Origin: Halorubrum sp.
GTDB taxonomy: Archaea > Halobacteriota > Halobacteria > Halobacteriales > Haloferacaceae
Direction: 5' to 3'
Assembly: GCA_028275105.1 (NCBI GenBank)
Contig: JAQCNI010000046.1
Location: 1 to 48,909 of the forward strand
Length of the DNA: 48,909 nt
Below, piece after piece: positions 44,067 through 48,909 of this stretch. The position numbers and the translations under genes were made by a program. The number at the start of each line of letters is the position of its first letter. Position 1 is the stretch's first letter. Below the pieces are notes generated by a model. It made no database searches. It was given only the letters and a program-made list of their open reading frames with translations, and had not been told where the DNA came from.

Positions 44067-44231
44067 CCGTTCGCGGGTATCGCGGCGACGCGCAAAAGCA
44101 TGAGGGTCCCCATCGATGACGGCGGATCCCCGCCGATGGGGGAGCGCCCCCGCAAACGGGACTGTTCTCGCCGATAGGGACCGCCCCGCCGACGGCGACG
44201 CCCTTTTTCCCCCCGGTCACAAATCGCGCCC

Positions 44232-45185
44232 ATGACGCGAAACGCGCTCGACGCCGACGGGGACGCCGCCCTGTCGGGCGAAACGGCCGCCAAGGCCCGG
44301 GCCGCACGCGACGCGCTCGCGGACCACGACGGCGTCGTGGTCGCCTTCTCCGGGGGGGTCGACTCCTCTGTCGTCGCCGCGCTCGCCCACGACGTGCTCG
44401 GCGAGAACGCGGTTGCGTGTACCGCACGAAGCGAGACGTTACCGGCGGCCGAGCTCGACGACGCGAAACGGGTCGCCGGGGAGATCGGGATCCGCCACGA
44501 CACGGTGACGTTCTCCGAGCTCGACGACCCCGACTTCGTCGCCAACGACGGCGACCGGTGTTACCACTGCCGGACGATGCGGCTCGGCCGGATGTACGAC
44601 CACGCCCGCGAACTCGGGATCGACACCGTCTGTGACGGGACGAACGCCGACGACCCGGGGGGTGGGCACCGACCGGGGCTGCGCGCGGTCGACGAACTCG
44701 ACGTCGCCTCGCCGCTGCTTGACACCGGGATCACCAAGGGAGAGGTCCGCGAGATCGCCGCGGCCTACGGGCTCTCGGTGGCCGACAAACCCTCGATGGC
44801 GTGTCTCTCCTCACGGATCCCGACCGGACTGGCGGTGACCGAGGAGCGGCTCACCCGGATCGAGAAGGCCGAGCGCCTGCTCCGCGAGTGGGGGTTCGAG
44901 GGGTTCCGCGTCCGCGACCACGACGGGCTCGCGCGGGTGGAGATCGCGCCCGACGAGCTGGATCGCGCGCTCGATCCCGCCTTCGCCGACGCGGTCCACG
45001 AACACCTGACCGACATCGGCTTCGAGTACGTGACCCTCGACATGGCCGGATATCGAACCGGCAGCGTGAGTCCGGGGAGTTCGGAGGGTGACTCGGCCGA
45101 CGATACGGCGGCGGGCACGGTCGACGGGGAGGAGGCTAACGGCGCATCCGACGAAGCCGATCTGGGCCGTCGCTATCCGCGGTAG
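44232..45185 (+). CDS. larE: LarE-type sulfur transferase (PP-loop ATPase)
   Basis: 317 aa. PP-loop SGGVDSSVVAA near 40. A CYHCRTMRL pair near 110-113, and the candidate sacrificial or cluster cysteine in KPSMACLSSRIPTG (Cys about 191). LarE sulfurates the pyridinium dicarboxylate precursor of the nickel-pincer cofactor of lactate racemase. No larB or larC is nearby, so its acceptor may be different or encoded elsewhere. The C-terminus is an acidic tail. A TATA-like CTTTTTCC near 44203 fits a near-leaderless start. A glutaredoxin gene follows 129 bp downstream. Confidence 0.9.
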   Translation: MTRNALDADGDAALSGETAAKARAARDALADHDGVVVAFSGGVDSSVVAALAHDVLGENAVACTARSETLPAAELDDAKRVAGEIGIRHDTVTFSELDDPDFVANDGDRCYHCRTMRLGRMYDHARELGIDTVCDGTNADDPGGGHRPGLRAVDELDVASPLLDTGITKGEVREIAAAYGLSVADKPSMACLSSRIPTGLAVTEERLTRIEKAERLLREWGFEGFRVRDHDGLARVEIAPDELDRALDPAFADAVHEHLTDIGFEYVTLDMAGYRTGSVSPGSSEGDSADDTAAGTVDGEEANGASDEADLGRRYPR

Positions 45186-45314
45186 CGCGGCTCGCCGGAC
45201 GACGACCGCGCGGACCGCCGTGGCCGCGTTGCCCGTCGCGGCGAGGACCGGTCGGGACCCCGTCGCCGACCCGGGACCGAAACCCTCTCGACGGTCCCGC
45301 TCCATACGACGGTC

Positions 45315-45587
45315 GTGAGCGAGACCGAGGACGCCGGCGGGGTTCCGATCACGATATACACCCGCAAGGACTGCTCGCTGTGTGTCGCCGCTCGTGAGAC
45401 GGTCGAGCGGGTCGCGGCGGACGCCGGGGTCGATATCGACCTCGACATGGTCGACGTCGACGAGGACCCCGACCTCGCGGCCGAGTACGGCGAGCGCGTC
45501 CCGTACGTGTTCGTCGACGGCCACCCGTCGTTCAAGTACGAAGTCGACGAACGGGAGCTCAGGCTGAAACTGCGGTCGGCGACGTAG
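45315..45587 (+). CDS. Glutaredoxin-family protein
   Basis: 90 aa. Thioredoxin-fold N-terminus ITIYTRKDCSLCVAARETVE with the redox pair CSLC near 20-23, then the cis-Pro segment ERVPYVFVDG. Likely a small thiol oxidoreductase. Start is a GTG at 45315. Between larE and alaX on the same strand; no shared operon is certain because of a 129-bp gap. Confidence 0.9.
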   Translation: MSETEDAGGVPITIYTRKDCSLCVAARETVERVAADAGVDIDLDMVDVDEDPDLAAEYGERVPYVFVDGHPSFKYEVDERELRLKLRSAT

Positions 45588-45634
45588 GGCCGCGGGCGGA
45601 CACCTATTTGTTCGGCCGTGACGATGGAACGGTC

Positions 45635-46858
45635 ATGACGGCATCACGCGCGCCGGCCGAACCGTCGGTCCGCGAGTTCGAGGCGAGGGTGGAACGCGTC
45701 GACGGCCGGGAGGTCGTCCTCGATGAGACGTGCTTCTACCCGGAAGCGGGCGGCCAGCCGGCGGACCGGGGGACGCTTGCCGGCGTCGTCGTCGACGACG
45801 TGATCGAACGCGACGGCGACGTCGTCCACGTCCTCGCCGACGGGCCCGGAGACGGAACCTCGGGAGGGATCGACGGCGGCGGGACGGTGGCGGGCGTCAT
45901 CGACGACGAGTTCCGGACGTACTGTGCCCGGGCACACACGGCCTCGCACGTGCTTTACGGCGCGGCCCGTCGGATCTGTGACGACCTCGGCTACGCCGGC
46001 TTCGACATCTCCCCGGAGAAGGTCCGGGTCGACCTGACGACCGCGGAGCCGATCGACGACGACGACCTGGTCGAACTCGAACGCCTCTCGAATCGGGCGG
46101 TCTGGGATTCACGGTCGGTCGACTGGGAGACGCTCCCCGAGGCGGAGGCCCGCGCGGTCGACGGGGTCGCGTTCAACACCAAGACGGAGGAGGGCGCGAT
46201 GGACGGCGGGGCCGTCCGCGTCGTCACGATCGAGGACTGGGACGTGGCCGCCTGCGGCGGGACCCATGTCGGGAACACGGCGGAGATCGGGACGATCGAA
46301 GCGCTCGGCCGGTCGAACCCCGGCGAGGGGGTGACCCGCGTCGAGTTTGCGGTCGGCCCGACCGCGATCGACCGCGACGCCGCGGTCCACGCGGCCGCGC
46401 TGGAGGCCGCGGCGGCAGCGGACACGAACGTCGTCGGACTTCCCGACGCAGTCGGGCGGTTCCGCGAGAAGACCGAACGACTCGAGTCGGAGCTCCAGGC
46501 GGCGAAATCCGCGCTCCTCCGTGGTCGACTGGGCGAGTTTTCGACGGCGACGGTCGACGGGGAGACGTGGGCGATCGGTACCGTCGCCGACGTCGATCCG
46601 AACGATCTCCGGGAGCCGGCCGAGTCGCTGGTCGAGGGCGGGACCGCGACCGACGCCGTCGCGGCGGTCGGGACCGGAAGCGCGCCGTTCCTCGTGATCG
46701 CGGCCGCGCCCGACGCGGCGGCCGACGCGGGCGACGTCGTCGCGGAGGCGACCGACGAGTTCGGCGGCGGCGGGGGCGGCGGCCCGACGTTCGCGCAGGG
46801 CGGCGGGCTCGACGCCGACGCCGATGCGGTCGCCGCGTGGCTCCGGGAGCGACGATGA
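45635..46858 (+). CDS. alaX: AlaX-type alanyl-tRNA editing protein
   Basis: 407 aa, long form. It hydrolyses Ser- or Gly-mischarged tRNA-Ala. Zinc ligands HTASH near 101 and CGGTH near 207, with the family N-terminus TCFYPEAGGQPADRG near 32. The C-terminal half is coiled-coil plus a DHHA1-like Gly-rich tail (GGGGGGGPTFAQGG). The ORF-track start is a TTG; the ATG at 45635 has a TATA-like CTATTTG about 28 nt upstream. It overlaps the HAD gene by 4 nt. Confidence 0.93.
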   Translation: MTASRAPAEPSVREFEARVERVDGREVVLDETCFYPEAGGQPADRGTLAGVVVDDVIERDGDVVHVLADGPGDGTSGGIDGGGTVAGVIDDEFRTYCARAHTASHVLYGAARRICDDLGYAGFDISPEKVRVDLTTAEPIDDDDLVELERLSNRAVWDSRSVDWETLPEAEARAVDGVAFNTKTEEGAMDGGAVRVVTIEDWDVAACGGTHVGNTAEIGTIEALGRSNPGEGVTRVEFAVGPTAIDRDAAVHAAALEAAAAADTNVVGLPDAVGRFREKTERLESELQAAKSALLRGRLGEFSTATVDGETWAIGTVADVDPNDLREPAESLVEGGTATDAVAAVGTGSAPFLVIAAAPDAAADAGDVVAEATDEFGGGGGGGPTFAQGGGLDADADAVAAWLRERR

Positions 46859-47409
46859 CCGACGTCTTCGCCGCCGCCGACGCGGTCGTGTACGACCTCG
46901 ACGGGACCCTCGTCGAGCTCGCGGTCGACTGGGACGCCGTCGCCGACGACGTCGCCGGCGTGTACGCCGCCAACGCGCTGGTACCGCCGACCGGGGACCT
47001 CTGGTCGCACCTTGACGCCGCCGGGGAGTACGGGATCGCCGACCCGGTCGAGGCCGCGGTTGCCGGTCACGAACGGCGGGGCGCGCGCGAGTCGCCCGGA
47101 CTGCCGCTCGGGGACTGGCTGGCCGCCGGCGACGATGGCCGGCCGGCGGCGGTCTGCTCGCTCAACTGCGAGGCGGCCTGCCGGATCGCCGTCGAAACGC
47201 ACGGGCTCGACGACGCGGTCGGCGCCGTGATCGGTCGCGACACCGTCGAGAACCACAAGCCGGACCCCGAGCCGTTGCTCGCGGCGACCGAGGCGCTCGA
47301 CGTCGACCCGGCGCGGGCCGTCTTCGTCGGCGACTCCGCCAGCGACCGAGTCACCGCCGAGCGCGCGGGCGTCCCGTTCGTGTGGGCCGCCGACGCGATC
47401 GGTGAGTAA
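46855..47409 (+). CDS. HAD-family hydrolase
   Basis: 184 aa. Motif I VVYDLDGTLVEL near 11, motif II-like Ser in AVCSLN near 100, a conserved Lys in ENHKPDPEPL near 134, and motif IV VFVGDSASDRVTAERAG near 156. It resembles small phosphoglycolate-phosphatase-like HAD enzymes; substrate unknown. Translationally coupled to alaX (ATGA overlap). Confidence 0.92.
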   Translation: MTDVFAAADAVVYDLDGTLVELAVDWDAVADDVAGVYAANALVPPTGDLWSHLDAAGEYGIADPVEAAVAGHERRGARESPGLPLGDWLAAGDDGRPAAVCSLNCEAACRIAVETHGLDDAVGAVIGRDTVENHKPDPEPLLAATEALDVDPARAVFVGDSASDRVTAERAGVPFVWAADAIGE

Positions 47410-47482
47410 GCCCCATCAACGGTCCCCGAGACTGGCGTGACCGTCTTCGACCAGCGTCGTGGAAGGAACGATCGATCTGCCG

Positions 47483-47798
47483 TGCGGCGGCGCGCTCCCG
47501 CGAGCGCCCGTCAGGGCGCGAGACGGAGCGCGAGGGACGTCGCGAGCGACGTGGGCGACCGACGGGAGCCCACAAGCGCGCGACAGGGCGAGAGCAAAGC
47601 TCTCGCTTGCAACCGGCGCGTAGCGCCGGTGACGAGGCTGGGGAGGCGTGAGGCTGCGGTACTGTGCGGTCGGGGTGGGGCTCAAAGGGGCAGTCGCGAG
47701 GGGCGGCGCAGGCGACATAAGCACCGCAACGGGGGAGCGATAGCGACCGAGTGAGGAGCGCAGCGAGCGTGCGCCGCCCCTCGTGACTGGGGCTTTGG
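47483..47798 (+). repeat. Structured repeat element, copy C
   Basis: About 316 bp, same orientation as copy A. It shares the block GACGTGGGCGACCGACGGGA and the following AGCCCACAAGCG with copy A, and GAGGCTGGGGAGGCG and CTCAAAGGGGCAG with both. The terminal hairpin is CAAAG (47683-47687), GGG, a 20-bp stem (47691-47710 with 47770-47789, one G-T pair), GGG, CTTTG. It has an extra insertion of two perfect hairpins (about 47585-47630). See findings. Confidence 0.87.
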
Positions 47799-47957
47799 AG
47801 GCTTTTGAAATCAATGCGCTTTCGATATCGGAGAGTGTCATAGAACTATTCGCATGGATATTAGTTCACCTATAATATAGTGAATTACTCGTGAGAGCTT
47901 GCCTGCTTACTGACCACTTGGGTGCGTCTCAGTTGTAGTGAATTTTATTCTTCGAGT
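47799..47957. other. AT-rich region with a possible truncated ORF start
   Basis: No complete gene. On the minus strand ATG at 47841 begins MTLSDIESALISKASKAP, about 30 nt after a TATA-like TATATTATAG near 47872. It then runs straight into copy C and becomes nonsense-like, so it may be the start of a gene cut by the repeat. A stretch GAGAGTGTCATAGAA (47831-47845) matches the MITE inverted repeats. Confidence 0.35.
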
Positions 47958-48100
47958 GAGCGTGTCGTAGAAGTCCTCACGTACGAACGGAGGTCTTTTC
48001 GGCTGTGTCTCGGATGATCGCTACAATCGCCAACTTTGAGCGGGGTGACGACCTGGGTCGTGAGAAGCGCAGGCTATGAGATGGATTCTATGACACGCTC
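47958..48100. mobile_element. MITE-like element with 15-bp inverted repeats
   Basis: 143 bp bounded by GAGCGTGTCGTAGAA (47958-47972) and TTCTATGACACGCTC (48086-48100), 14/15 complementary. No transposase inside. The ends look like those of short haloarchaeal IS elements, but the parent IS is not identified and no clear target duplication is seen. A third related end lies at 47831. Confidence 0.6.
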
Positions 48101-48123
48101 TTGTAACTGTAATTTGATTTCTT

Positions 48124-48732
48124 TCAAGCCGTGTACACATACCAACTACCATCATCCTGGAGCAGTATATACTCTTGTTTCCTTGACTCTCCTTCTTGAT
48201 TCCACGACACTAGAACAATAGCAAAGTCTTCGGCACCAGTTTCACTCACTATCGCCTCCATTGTTTGTTCAGATTTGTCAACTTCTTCTTGAACCTCTGT
48301 TTCATTTAAATTTGTGCCGTATTTTTTCTCAACTACCTCTCTTACTGAAACCCCATTGACCTCATTTAAGCTAATTTCCTCTTCAGCCGCCGTCAGATCC
48401 TCATGTGGATACATAGGCGATTCGGGATGTAGAACTGTATTCGCACCTTCCGTATCACCATTCTGTAATGCGGTTATATACTGTTCAAATATTTCCTCCG
48501 GGCTACCATCTGAACTGCCGGTGTCTCCACCGTCTGAACTGCCGGTGTCTCCACCGTCTGAACTGCTGGTGTCTTCACCATCTGAACTGCTGGTATCTTC
48601 ACCATCTGAACTGCTGGTGTCCCCACCATCTGAACTGCTGGTGTCCCCACCATCTGAACTATCAGCACAACCAGCAACAACGATTGTACTTACTGCTCCG
48701 ATTTCAGCCAGAAAATTACGTCGGCTTGCCAT
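48124..48732 (-). CDS. Tat-type lipoprotein with repeat linker
   Basis: 202 aa. Signal MASRRNFLAEIGAVSTIVVA then GC: twin arginines, hydrophobic core and a lipobox (VVAGC), so a Tat-exported lipoprotein. A linker of seven-fold (S/D)GGDTSSSDG-type repeats (24-bp DNA units) follows. The mature domain (about 80-202) starts SPEEIFEQYITALQNGDTEG and resembles a small strand-rich NTF2-like or DUF4878-like fold; this is a guess. DNA is AT-rich relative to the window. A TATA-like TATAATTAA near 48762 gives a leaderless start. Confidence 0.85.
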   Translation of the reverse strand: MASRRNFLAEIGAVSTIVVAGCADSSDGGDTSSSDGGDTSSSDGEDTSSSDGEDTSSSDGGDTGSSDGGDTGSSDGSPEEIFEQYITALQNGDTEGANTVLHPESPMYPHEDLTAAEEEISLNEVNGVSVREVVEKKYGTNLNETEVQEEVDKSEQTMEAIVSETGAEDFAIVLVSWNQEGESRKQEYILLQDDGSWYVYTA

Positions 48733-48783
48733 GTCAATCTAAATTAACCTCATTCACTTAATTATACAGAATCGAGGAGAATA

Positions 48784-48803
48784 CTGGTGGCTTTAGCCAC
48801 CAG
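48784..48803. repeat. Perfect hairpin, possible IS200/IS605 end
   Basis: CTGGTGGC, TTTA, GCCACCAG: an 8-bp perfect stem in an AT-rich flank at the window end. It resembles subterminal hairpins of IS200/IS605 or IS1341-type elements; the rest of the element, if any, lies outside the window. No transposase or TnpB piece is visible here. Confidence 0.35.
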
Positions 48804-48909
48804 ATGAATCCGACAATTTAAGCCGCAAACTACCGTACCACACACTGTGCGTGGAGAACTGGCGGTTGACTCGGTGTTCGCCACGGTTCATAGCCGAGAC
48901 CAAAAAGTA

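Noticed and set aside
42417-44177. 586-aa plus-strand ORF
   Set aside because: Antisense shadow of the MutS-like gene; low-complexity composition.
48500-48660. 24-bp repeats considered as a CRISPR array
   Set aside because: They are contiguous, without spacers, and encode the DTSSSDG linker of the lipoprotein.

Overview
This is about 49 kb of a haloarchaeal chromosome, most likely from a Halorubrum-like member of the Halobacteria. The sequence is GC-rich and the proteins are strongly acidic. Many genes have a TATA-like box about 26-30 nt upstream of the start codon, as expected for leaderless transcripts. Family content is typical of haloarchaea: Cdc48, Hsp20, UbiB/ABC1, two TatC proteins, PriL, an RfcC-like clamp-loader subunit, an archaetidylserine decarboxylase of the sorting-system type and a PGF-CTERM surface protein. 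The genus is inferred from family content, not from a search.

Layout. 1-7.7 kb: a proteostasis block (cdc48 with its small partner, divergent hsp20-ubiB), then an FkbM methyltransferase, a site-2-type protease and a small DUF7123 protein. 8-10.7 kb: a MoaE fusion, then an aldolase/FBPase gluconeogenic operon. 10.7-14.5 kb: repeat copy A, a decayed epimerase, membrane and zinc-ribbon proteins, an MFS transporter and a gutted two-component protein. 14.6-18.9 kb: dinB, a NUDIX hydrolase, a CPBP protease, the RNase P RNA gene (minus strand, absent from the ORF track) and an AMMECR1 protein. 19-24 kb: NAD salvage genes (pncB and a nicotinamidase) around a PGF-CTERM protein, a tiny zinc finger and phytoene synthase. 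24-33.3 kb: a SWIM protein, priL, an ABC-2 exporter, an amphi-Trp/DUF1508 protein, repeat copy B, asd-rfcC, a patch of gene debris, and SHOCT and DUF192 proteins. 33.4-34.6 kb: tRNA-Val with three copies of its 3' end (integration scars) and a lower-GC DUF1102-like gene. 35-47.4 kb: divergent tatC genes, uvrA, a RidA remnant, a MutS-like ATPase, larE, a glutaredoxin, alaX and a HAD hydrolase. 47.4-48.9 kb: repeat copy C, a MITE-like element, a Tat lipoprotein in AT-rich DNA and a hairpin that may be an IS200/IS605 end.

Genes that work together: fructose-bisphosphate aldolase plus FBPase (gluconeogenesis); nicotinamidase plus nicotinate phosphoribosyltransferase (NAD salvage); TatC1 plus the double TatC (Tat export), with Tat-type signals on the DUF1102-like protein and the lipoprotein; and archaetidylserine decarboxylase with the PGF-CTERM protein (lipid-linked surface anchoring).

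The most interesting unexplained structure is a three-copy family of non-coding elements of about 250-315 bp (A, B and C). All end in the same hairpin architecture: CAAAG/CTTTG, a GGG/GGG internal loop, then a GC-rich stem. Between copies the stem shows compensatory base-pair changes, so the fold itself looks conserved. Other signals are operator-like palindromes over two leaderless starts, an array of attachment-site scars at tRNA-Val, and at least five gene remnants. All identifications come from reading the sequence; no database search was run.
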